64,000 nucleotides of DNA from Pseudeuparius sepicola (taxonomy: Eukaryota; Arthropoda; Insecta; Coleoptera; Anthribidae): positions 27,156,096 through 27,220,095 of the forward strand of contig OY987308.1 in NCBI GenBank assembly GCA_963920635.1, given 5' to 3'. Shown in pieces: positions 35,001 to 43,127 of this stretch. Both the position numbers and the translations under genes were made by a program. The notes below the pieces were generated by a model. It did not search any database. It saw only the letters and a program-made list of their open reading frames with translations, and was not told the DNA's origin. Positions within the stretch are counted from its first letter, which is position 1. Every line of letters starts with the position of its first letter.

Positions 35001-35922
35001 AAGAGTTGTCCCAAATATCAAACAAGATATTCATTTAGGCACATTTTATGCAACCAATAACAAATGTTACGAGGTCCCAAACATAATTAAAAATGCTTTT
35101 ATTTCGACAGTATTTACCTGAAACTCTGGCCACCGCCTCAACTATGTCGCATCTAAATACATGGCACTGAAAAATTGCCGATTCCAAGGTTTCTCCGTGA
35201 GACCACGTAAACGCAAAACAACTTGCCTCCTCGCTGTCGGCCGGCCCCCTTGCGTAAAATATTATACGATGGATTTCGTAACGGGATATAACCGAATTAG
35301 TTGCCGCATCGTACAGACTGAAAAAAACGGCATATAGAGGATTTTCGGCAGTTTTAAAGAATCTCTCTTACACTACGATGCCTTGAGAACTCGACGGTAC
35401 GGAAATTGACACTTTTATGCCCTGGTCGATGCTCTGCTCGTTCAAAATCGCCATATTTCTGTGTATCTCCACCTCCGATTTCGGGGCGTTGATTTGCGCC
35501 GCTCCCAGGTACGTAACTCCATCGAAAATAGTACAATCCTGATCAACGTCTGAAACTACGCGACAGTGTTCGCACAATGAAGAAAAGACCGCAAAGAAAA
35601 AACAAGTTTCCAAGCATAAAAAGCGGGAGAGCGTAAGCTTCAAACTTTACTCACTGCTTCCCTCCTCCTCGGAACTGTTGTCCGGCTTCATGCTGTCCTG
35701 CTTCTCCGTGGGGGACGCGAGCGGATCGTAGAACGGCGACTGGCCGACCTCCATGGTCGCGGGCTCCCGCAGGACCTCCTGCAGGGCGTCCTTGAGGTCG
35801 GTGAGTCCGCCGCGGACCTCCAGCGTCGGTGTCCGGCTGGCGCCCGGCTTGTCGCCCACGAAGTCGTACTCGTCGCTCGTGCCCGTCGATCCGTTCGATT
35901 TCACGCTGAGGCTGTCCTCCAT
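26092..35922 (-). CDS. RabGAP1: RabGAP1-like (GAPCenA/TBC1D11) Rab GTPase-activating protein
   Basis: Eleven coding exons: 35655-35922, 35372-35549, 35118-35317, 33942-34570, 32400-32999, 30502-30722, 30355-30445, 30125-30299, 27472-27746, 27248-27415, 26092-26415. They sum to 3129 nt, 1042 residues, phases closing. Domains: acidic N-terminus; PTB domain (about 95-215; DGVTYLGAAQINAPKSEVEI); DUF3694/kinesin-like domain (about 230-400); TBC domain (about 500-720) with the arginine finger in IQRDIARTFP and the glutamine finger in RYCQG, then MPEEQAFCVLV and HMFASQWFLTLFTA; C-terminal coiled coil with ELELAQTKLAHVEAEC. The family accelerates GTP hydrolysis on Rab6/Rab11-type GTPases at Golgi, endosome and centrosome. 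The first part of the usual coiled coil (ERENRRLQE type) was not found. The first exon starts after an acceptor at 35928, so a 5' UTR exon lies upstream. Confidence 0.92.
26425..27190. repeat. Satellite B monomers in the last RabGAP1 intron
   Basis: About two monomers of the exd-intron family: GATAGTGGTACATTTGAACT at 26427 and its counterpart near 26938, AAAGCGTAGAAGGGCCATGT near 27132, and TTTTTACATCAATACTTACT near 26899. The array starts only about 10 bp from the acceptor of the last coding exon (26415), leaving a minimal ATCCCCCAG polypyrimidine stretch. Confidence 0.85.
26663..26823. mobile_element. ~155-bp MITE nested inside a satellite monomer
   Basis: AGCCTGGTTCATGCAGCAAC...TAAAGATAAGG-type left arm pairs with AAGAAGCTGTATGAACCAGGC at the right end; arms are about 50 bp. 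It interrupts the satellite between GGGCCATGTAAAC and TTTTTTCTAATTGCAAGATC, which are contiguous in the other monomers (for example 21055-21085). Confidence 0.8.
27815..28688 (-). mobile_element. Internally deleted Tc1/mariner-type transposon
   Basis: Terminal inverted repeats of about 38 bp: GGGCGGAGAACTTTAAATTG at 27832 pairs with CAATTTAAAGTTCTCCGCC at 28649, outside which poly-T/poly-A leads to AAGGGTG and CACCCTT. The minus strand holds a transposase start (LTPEQRLQIVQNYSEKNGS, 28520-28591 region) with the HNRPS block, and a C-terminal part (MMPLDYFLWGYVKSHVYADKP, 28139 downwards). WFRQDGATCQTAS lies in another frame. The middle of the gene is missing and there are frameshifts, so it is inactive. 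It lies in a RabGAP1 intron in the same orientation as the gene. Confidence 0.85.
28808..29735 (+). mobile_element. BED-finger (hAT-like) element remnant with subterminal repeats
   Basis: At 29104 a short + ORF begins MVKQNSIVWNYFKKRSDQK and contains CEFCKAEYF, a stop at 29211-29213, then RKHLIRC. This matches a BED-type zinc finger (CxxC...HxxxxC) at the N-terminus of hAT transposases. The rest of the transposase is absent. Many GAGCATTTATG and GGTCATTTATG copies (28820-29010) and inverted ones near the right end (ATAAATGCTCGAGG, ATAAATGCTTGGAC) look like subterminal binding repeats. Possible ends are TATAGATG (28810) and CATCTATA (29727). It lies in the same RabGAP1 intron as the mariner remnant. 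Confidence 0.65.
29736..30124. other. Rest of the RabGAP1 coiled-coil intron; satellite fragment, no exon found
   Basis: AT-rich, with a partial satellite unit near 29770-29850 (GTGATACATTTGAACTAATTTT, AAGCCAATGTTTGCTAT). I looked on the minus strand for the missing RabGAP1 coiled-coil exon and saw none with splice sites. Confidence 0.45.
30885..31455. mobile_element. Degenerate foldback/MITE element in a RabGAP1 intron
   Basis: The ends TACAGTGTGGTCATTTAAGT (30890) and GTACAATTACCACATTGTAT (31434) are inverted. Inner arms also pair: AAATACCAAAACATAGCC near 31133 with GCTATGTTTTGGTATTTAGG near 31292, and CAGGGTATGTCAAAAAATAT near 31024 with TTTTGACCAACCCTGTATG near 31388. There is no coding sequence. 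Confidence 0.75.
31495..32005 (-). mobile_element. LINE copy C fragment (same family as copies A and B), reversed
   Basis: The reverse complement matches the RT region of copy A. TACTCCACAAATTACC is antisense of the GVPQ-region entry, GAATCATCAGCAAATAG is antisense of the FADD(T/S) catalytic box, and TCAACTGTATCAAAGGCTTT is antisense of KAFDTV. It covers only the central RT and carries frameshifts. Confidence 0.8.
32100..32305 (+). mobile_element. Short fragment of another LINE (RT C-terminal region)
   Basis: In + orientation the sequence reads LDFDKSKYMFITERK, then NSIKFLGLHLGSNFSW, the usual end of a non-LTR RT domain. It directly abuts reversed copy C. It is more like the second LINE family at 22.3-23.7 kb than copies A-C, but family assignment is inference. 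Confidence 0.65.
33060..33712. mobile_element. ~640-bp non-autonomous element with ~40-bp inverted ends in a RabGAP1 intron
   Basis: AGTAGTGGCCAGGGACTCTT at 33072 followed by TGAAATAAGGGTACCCAGCA pairs with TGCTGGGTCCCCTTACTTTA and AAGAGTCCCTGGTAGTGAC, which ends near 33701. The interior has no ORF. It fills most of the intron 33000-33941. Confidence 0.8.
34620..35100. repeat. RabGAP1 intron with diverged satellite fragments
   Basis: ACACAGTTCAGTTACCAAAG, CAGTTACTTAAGGGCGGTAC and ATGGTACATTTGACCTACTT resemble satellite A/B blocks. No coding sequence was seen in the interval between exons 34570 and 35118. Confidence 0.5.
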
Positions 35923-36661
35923 AACGTACTGGAAAATCGCGGAAGAACATTTATTCCCCTTATTAATAAATGTCAAGGGTGAGGGGCCGTGCACCCACCT
36001 TATATTCGCGGTGTTCTCCCCTTAAGATCCATGTGGATTCGACGGATTGCGGGGGGGTCTCGGGCTACATGTCAAACGTTTATATTACTTGTTTATTGCT
36101 TGGAGGTCGCTAGCAGAAGCGGGGTCCACTACTTTACTGTTTTGATCGACTTGGAGTCCAATTTGACGTTACACTAGTGACGTCCCAACTGTCATGGCGG
36201 TGTATGCCTGGTTGCGGAGCGGTGTATGTCTGGTTGCATAGCGATACAACGACGAAATTAAGATACGGGGGTCGTTTCGGAAGTAGCGGGAAGACATTTT
36301 ACGAGGGACTAGATAAATCTACAGTGGCGTACGTAGATTAAGGAAATCTCGTGACTGAATGTATTACGATGATATCTATTACAAATTTCAATATTTAAAT
36401 TTTATAAAAAATTTGCCATGGATAATATAGTTTTAAAACAAATCTAGCGTTAACTGTTCTGAAGAAGGAATAAACAATTCCTAAAGCTTGGCAATTAACA
36501 AATAGTTTTCAATAAAGACCAACTTGACTGCAAACCCACTAAAAGTTCCAACTTTTATCATGTACCTACCTCTACTACTGAAGTTTGTAGCGTTTTTCTA
36601 CGTTTTGTATGTATACGAATAAAAACACTTTAATCTTAGAAATACATTAATTTATTAATAC
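35923..36661. other. Intergenic region between RabGAP1 5' end and ZGPAT 3' end
   Basis: It contains the acceptor and probable 5' UTR exon of RabGAP1 and its promoter (GC-richer 35990-36300). The remaining AT-rich 350 bp shows nothing I can name. Confidence 0.4.
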
Positions 36662-38177
36662 TTAAAATTCCGTCATTTTCCTTTTTTGTTCCCTCAAATT
36701 TTGTTCGTTGTTAACATAAACCGCGTATGTTTGGTAATGCTTCAACTGTTCTTCTTTTGCCGACAATTTACCTAGTATTATTTTTCTACCATCTTCATCT
36801 GTTATCCTCTTCATCGCATCCTTGTATTTTATCACGCTTCTCTCAAACTCTTCTATGTTCTCCCTCAGTATCAGATTTGTCACGTTTAAATTTTTTACAG
36901 ACTCTTTTTTTAACGATTCTTTATACATTGCTATGTCTTCTTTTGTCGGTTGCGAGTGCTTTGCGAACGTTGCATTCATAAACGAAAAAACGTCACGTTT
37001 TTGCGACTCTCTCTCGTATGCTTTTTTGTTTAACATTTCTCGTCGTTTCTGCAACCTTTTCATTTTCCTCTCGGCGCTAAACAGATTCTTATCGCCGCCA
37101 TATTTTTCGCGAAGGTTCATGCAATGATCTAAAATATACACTTAAAAAATAAAACGAGATAAATTTAATGTTACCTAAAGATTTTCCTGGCGGTAACACC
37201 ACAGCAGTCACTGGTTCGATTCTCCCTTTACTGTCTTTTCCTAACCCCGTCCCGACAATGTACCCCATTTTTTGCATTAATTTCGAACCGATACCCCTCG
37301 TATATTTCTCCCAATCGCCCAACGCCTGATCACCGGGCTTTATTAACAAACTCATATTTATGACATCTCGATCGTTTTCCACGTGGATTTCCTCCTCGCT
37401 CTCGCTACTTTTCACATCGCCGTCACCTTCTACGGGGTGTATATTTTCGAATAACACCTGCTCGACCTTCTTCTGAGCGTCAAACTGCACTAAACAATGT
37501 TCACTTCCTATGCTACGAATTTTCGCCATGCTCCACAAACCTTCTTTATGTTTCGCCAATATCTGACTGCCGATTACTAAATTTTCAAAGTCGGGTTCGA
37601 CGTATTCTCGCAAACTGTTATACGAGACGATTTCTCCGTGGGAATATCGACAGCTTTCGTCGGAAAACTTACAATCGCTGTCGGATTCGAAAAAATACGG
37701 ACACGGTCGCATCTCTATGTGCGTGGGGTTCAAAAATAAAACTTTAACGCGAGTGTCGCCGCCGCCGGTAGTGTCGGAGAGTACAGAAGAAACCATGGCG
37801 TTGTGGTACACGGTTTGGCCCCACTGGTGCGTGTGGGGGGCCCTGCATTTTTTGCCTTCGAGGTGTTTGAGCGATTCGATTTCGTCGCTTTGAGAAGTAG
37901 AAGGTTGGTGGGCGATGGCCCCTTCTTGCGCCATCTCGGACACAAAGAGAGAATATTCATCGTCGATAGAGGTTGTAGGTTCATCGGCGAGTGTTAGAAG
38001 CTCTTCGATGCTACATTTTAGGGAGAGTAGTTCGGTTTTTTGGGTATCGTCGTCGGGGTTGTTTGATAGCAAGATGTTTATTTGGTCAAGCTAAAAGGTG
38101 TTTACATTAATGCAAAAATATGTGGCATTTTTTTTTTTCGTATTTTTTACCTGTGCTTTATATTCGTTAAAAGCCAT
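36662..38177 (-). CDS. ZGPAT: ZGPAT: CCCH zinc finger and G-patch protein
   Basis: Exons 38151-38177, 37175-38090 and 36662-37128 total 1410 nt, 469 residues, in phase. The first exon is only MAFNEYKAQ. Domains in order: acidic N-terminus; CCCH finger CPYFFESDSDCKFSDESCRYSH (C-x9-C-x6-C-x3-H, about residue 130); a Tudor-like segment (VGSQILAKHKEGLWSMAKI type; here VIGSQILAKHKEGLWSMA); G-patch GIGSKLMQKMGYIVGTGLGK; and a basic coiled-coil tail. Vertebrate ZGPAT is a nuclear transcription repressor and also contacts spliceosomal helicase machinery through the G-patch; the insect role is inferred. The gene is head to head with the SMYD3-like gene, with 351 bp between start codons. Confidence 0.92.
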
Positions 38178-38528
38178 TTTTTTATTTTAAAATTTCATTT
38201 TTTCACATTTGTTTATTATGTTTATAATAAATTTTTGGTGTTTATGTAGCTGACTTCATGCAGTGTCTTTAGAAGAAGAAGCAAACATTTTGACTGTGTT
38301 TTGACGTTTAAAAATTTCTAGGTTACAGTTTACAAGTAAACAAACAATACAAAAACATGAAAACTGATTTTTTCAAAAATGTTCATACTTATCATTCATA
38401 TAACAGGAATGTAGCGCACATTTTTGGCTAGAGGCCAGTACCTAAACACTTGTAGCGCATTTTCAATAATCACATGCTAGCAGCTGTAATAATAATAAAG
38501 GCTTAGTTTATTTTTAGGTTTCGAAAAC

Positions 38529-40361
38529 ATGGAAGGTGTGTTAAGATCACAATTAACGTGTATATTTAGATGGACACTAACGAACTGCACAATATTTTTG
38601 AAATGGTGCCCTAAAAATAGTATCAGTGACGTTAGAACGCGCGAGATATAAATATGGGTTCCGAGATATTTTCTTTGCGTTTTTTTTAGACGAGACCATG
38701 AACAAAAAGAAAGTCGACATCCCCCCGGGGGCCCTGTTGGTGCAAGAGAACCCCTTCGTGTACGTGTTGAGCTCGAAATTTCGCACAGAGTGTTGCGATT
38801 TTTGTTTTGCCAAGTACGTAAAAAGTTTTATCAAATATATTTAATGTTCAGTAAATAAGAATTTTTAGGAACGAATTGCTAAAGTGTGCGGGGTGTAAAT
38901 ACGTGTATTATTGCGATAAGGAATGTCAAAAAGGAGGGTGGGCGGTACACAAATTGGAGTGTAAGAAACTTAAGAAAATAGCGCCGAGAATTTTGCCAGA
39001 CGCTGCTCGAATGTTGTTTAGGTTGATAAAACGATTAGAAAATGGTGGAGACCTTGTAAAAGGGTATTATTCTGAAAGACACTTTCGAACGTTCAAGGAT
39101 TTAATGTCTCGTAAGAAAAACATTTAAAAAATAATAATTTGTAAGTTCTAGAAATTTTTTTTAAGATTATGACGAAATAAAAATCGATCAAAGGCGGCAA
39201 GAGCATCTAACCTCCCTTTATGTCGTCTTAAACCAGTTTGCTTGCGACGATATTTTACCAAACTTTCCAGAACTCACGACTCTATTCGGAAAGGTGCTCA
39301 AAATGATGTAAAGAATTCGCCTTAATTTATCTAAAATTTTCAGATGTGCGTTAATAGTTTTAACATTTGCAATGGCGAAATGCAAAGCTTAGGCGCTGGA
39401 ATGTACCTAGGCGCGTCAATAGTCGACCATTCCTGTCAACCCAACGCGTTGGCTACTTTCGAAGGTACCACCTTATATATTAGAAACTTGGAGACACTGC
39501 CGGTGTTAGACTGGTCAAAAGTATGTTAAAAACTCGTTAAAAGGCGCACGTTTATTTTTTCCTCGTAGATTTTTATTAGTTACATAGATATAATGGCGTT
39601 AACGCAGGATAGACAAAAGGAATTAGAAAAGACGTATTACTTTCTCTGCCAATGCCAGCTCTGTATCAGCCCAGAACCGACAGCCGAAATGGCAGGGGCA
39701 CTGTGCCCCAAAGAAAACTGTGACAATAATTTGGACGGAACAAGAATGCAACCTGGCGATTCTTGCGACAAATGCGGTACGATTATCTCGAAAGCTTTCG
39801 TGGAGAAGTTTAAAGAAGTTTCCGATTTTACGGAGTGCCATATACAAGGCATGAAAAGCGTTACATGTATCCTTTGATAAAAGAAAACATACATTTTCAG
39901 CAAATACAATATCATTTTTCTTTAATATCCTTAGTAGACTTGGATGTATGTAAAGTTTCTCTTGAAAAACACGAGGGGGTGCTTGGCAAACACAACGTAA
40001 AACACGTTAAAATGTTGGATTTGGCTTTCGAGAGCAGCATCGACTTGGAACATTTCGAAAACGCCTTGGAATTTGGACTAAAACTAGTGGACGGATATTA
40101 GTAAGTTTTTCTAAAAATAAACCTTATTTTTAATTGTTTGTAAATAATTTCAGCAAATACTATGGGAAGATTCACCCCCTTACAGGCTTGTTACACTTGA
40201 AATTATCCAAATTGTTATTTCTTCTCCAAAATAAAACGGGAGAAGCGGCAATACATTTAAAGAAAGCCATCGAAATATTGACCATAACCCATGGAAAACG
40301 CAGCACTGTGTACAGAGAAGAAGTTGTTCCGCTTTTACAACAAATTACCTCTAAGAATTAA
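38529..40361 (+). CDS. Smyd3: SMYD3-like SET/MYND lysine methyltransferase
   Basis: Exons 38529-38535, 38690-38813, 38869-39110, 39166-39293, 39344-39520, 39569-39866, 39935-40100 and 40154-40361 give 1350 nt, 449 residues. The MYND finger is CDFCFAK...LKCAGCKYVYYCDKECQ...HKLEC. The SET core has NSFNICNGEMQSLGAGMYL, ASIVDHSCQPNA and ISYIDIMAL. The post-SET cysteines (CQCQLC) and a helical C-terminal domain follow. The canonical NHSC motif reads DHSC. The first exon (ATG GAA G) is only 7 nt; it keeps frame but leaves no N-terminal GxG SAM-binding strand, so a different first exon is possible. The family methylates histone and cytosolic lysines. Donor GTATCC at 39867 is weak but frame requires it. 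Confidence 0.85.
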
Positions 40362-40630
40362 CAATAAATTCGTATTTTTTTAAATAAGTTTTTGATTTTG
40401 CCCCCGTTTGAATTCTATTTCGCGGTTTTTGCAACCAACTTCACTGGGCGGCTCAACCTCTAGATGTAATAACGAAAACCATGTGGAAGAAGAAGAACAG
40501 AGCGTACCTTCAGTGTTTTATGGATTTTTGTAACATAACCTAATATATTTTGTGACATAACCTATAAGCTAACCTCAAAAAAGTCGTAAAATGATATAAA
40601 TTCCGAGTTTTCTCTACAAAATCCTTCACA

Positions 40631-42383
40631 ATGAGTTTGATACGGTTGAACAGTAGGAAGATAACTCGAAAATTGTTGAGGTACAGCTCAACTCGGGCAA
40701 CTTCTCAACAAGACGATGAATATACGGCTTCCCCGCAATATCCGCCGATACAAGATCTGTCTCTTAGGTCGCGATTAGAACGTAAGACGCTGGGGAAACA
40801 CGAAGAAATCCGTAAAGTGAAGACGGTGGAAGAGAAGCAGATAAAGTTGAACATGCCCAAATATTACGGTTTTCAATGTATCATGTTGAACGAGGGGGAA
40901 GTGCCTTATAACGGGCTTAAATTTGTTCAGCACGCCACGAAAACACACTTAATACGTCAAAACACGTTGCCCGATTATTATAAAGATATCGGCGTTGAAG
41001 AGTATGCCTCAAATTTGAAAGACAATATCGAGGAAGCCTTACTCGTCGAGTTAGACGGTTTAATGTAAGTTGAAATCAGTTTTCGGCAAATTTGTTGTAA
41101 CGTTTCGCATTTCCTTAGGCGCAAGTTCGATATAACCAACGAAAGAATAACGGAAAAAGATAAAACCGACTTTATTTCATCATCTTTAACCAAACAGATA
41201 AACACTGTAATTTTAAAACGACTTTCGCAAAACTTTGAACATGTTTCCGATTTAACGGTCGACTGGGACCCACGGATCGAAGCCACGTGGTATACTGGAG
41301 GCACAAACATGCCCGAAAAGCAAAGGAAATTCTACAAGCTTCTCGGGTGGATGGACGAATTTATAAACGACCCTGTCGACAAGCTTATGTTGTACCGAGG
41401 CTCTCCATCGTTAAGTTTGCGCAGTGCGGTCCCTTTGAAGCCTGTTGTACCGTATAGTGAAGCTGAAAATCCTCAATTTTCCGTACCGCACTTTGAATAT
41501 GATCCAAGGACTATTGGATTGTTTAAAGACTATAAGCATATGGCGAATATACCAGGTAAAAAAATTGTTTGTGAAAAGTTCCTTTTTTAAGTTAGCGTCT
41601 TTTTTTAAAGGTTTTTGGCCAGGATCTCGGGATACTTTCGGAATTATTTCGTACAATAACCGTGGGTATTTAATAGAACGTTCGCAAACCTTTGACGACC
41701 CCTTAGATAATAAAGAAGCCCTATATTATCAAGGCATATTGTCATCGTATGCTTGGTTACATGCACAAGCAAATTATTTGGGTTTCACGACGTTTAACGA
41801 TATAACATATCCTTTAGTAACCCAATCAATTTTTACCGACGGAAAACTGTGGTCATTTTTCGTGTATCAGTTAAACACGATGTTGTTTTGTGGCAACAAT
41901 TACAAAGATAACCCTAAAAACAACATCTGTTGGGCAACCGAAGAGTTCAAACTGTTTGAAGATATAAAGGATGGCAAAATCATCGGTTTCAACGAAGATG
42001 TCCTCAAAATGTTGTTGAAATTCTACGCGAATGTTCCCGAAGAACGATTGGGACTTAATATGACGCCTTATCTCGGCCCCGAAGAAAAAATAGTGGCCGA
42101 TTATTCGGATCCCGAAAAACGAGAGTGGCTCGAAAGAGAATACAAACATTTGATGACAAACAAAGGGAGAGCGCAGGAAATCGATGAAATATACCTCTGG
42201 GAGAAAATATATAAATTAGACCATAAAACTAGGTTCATGGAGAAAAGATTGAGGTTTTTCGAATTGTTCAAGAGACCCGAGAGAAGGAGGTTGAACGATA
42301 GGTTACCCAGATACATACCGAGGGTTTTAAGGCCCCATTTGAAGAGACACCTGGGTAGATACGCCAGAGAATTTTGGCCGTAA
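40631..42383 (+). CDS. mRpS30: Mitochondrial ribosomal protein S30 (mL65)
   Basis: Exons 40631-41064, 41119-41555 and 41611-42383 join to 1644 nt, 547 residues, in phase. The N-terminus (MSLIRLNSRKITRKLLRYSS) is basic and lacks acids, as in a mitochondrial presequence. Family blocks include MPKYYGFQCIMLNEGEVPYN, VDWDPRIEATWYTGG, FWPGSRDTFG and FTTFNDITYPLVTQ. The C-terminus is strongly basic (RRRLNDRLPRYIPRVLRPHL). The protein (PDCD9/mS30, now mL65) is a structural component of the mitochondrial large subunit. It starts 270 bp after the SMYD3-like stop on the same strand; a TATA-less promoter is likely. AATAAA follows the stop within 15 bp. Confidence 0.92.
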
Positions 42384-43127
42384 GTTAGCGTTTAATAAAA
42401 AAATATTAAAGTAAAAGTGTTTTATTCGGAATAATATATTACTCTGATACAACTAAAAAACATGTTGCATAAAAATATACAAAAGAACTAACTATTCACT
42501 CTTTCAAATAGTATGGCAAGTTATAAAGAAAATGGAATACATAATTTAAATGCACACAAAACTTGTATACAGTCTCAACGTTATATTATTTAAACTTTTA
42601 CCATTGAGTAATGGGAAACAATTAGAACAGCCACTGTCAAAGTTGACAGATAATTCCCGCTAAAGTACAGTGGCTTTAATAATAAAGCCACTGTATGCTA
42701 AAGTACAGTGGCTTTATCTTATATAAAGCCACTGTATGCTAAAGTAACCTCTAGTGCCATCTATCGGTTCATTTTGTATTTGAAGGTTAAACACTGCTTG
42801 CATTTGAGTTTCCTAGGTACAAACACTAAAGGTAGGTTGATTTTGAATTCTTCTTCTTCTTGATTGCATTTGTTCCTTGGTTTCAACCACATTCATCAGA
42901 TCACTTGTATTCAGCACCATCTTTTGAAAACCGAGATGAAACGAAGAAAATTAAACATCCCAGGGCAATCTAATAACTGTCAACTTTGCCGTCTACGTTC
43001 CCTTATCACCTTGTACTCAACGCCTCTACTAGGTAACTTCCGTAAATTTCCGAACCCCCCGAAATTATCGTTGGACCTACGAGATTATTCGACGCTTTGG
43101 CTTTTCAACCCCCCCCCCCCCGCCCCC
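42384..43127. other. Convergent intergenic region with 3' UTRs and a poly-C run
   Basis: It holds the mRpS30 polyadenylation signal (AATAAA at 42391), the tandem hairpin and a poly-C tract (43110-43120) close to the stop of the phosphorylase-like gene. No ORF of note was seen. Confidence 0.45.
42655..42752. repeat. Tandemly duplicated perfect hairpin
   Basis: The 13-bp arms TACAGTGGCTTTA and TAAAGCCACTGTA occur twice in succession (loops AATAA-like and TCTTATA), separated by TGCTAAAG. The unit repeats at about 42-46 bp. It lies in the intergenic DNA between mRpS30 and the phosphorylase-like gene, just after a CTGTCAAAGTTGACAG palindrome (42633). Confidence 0.85.
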
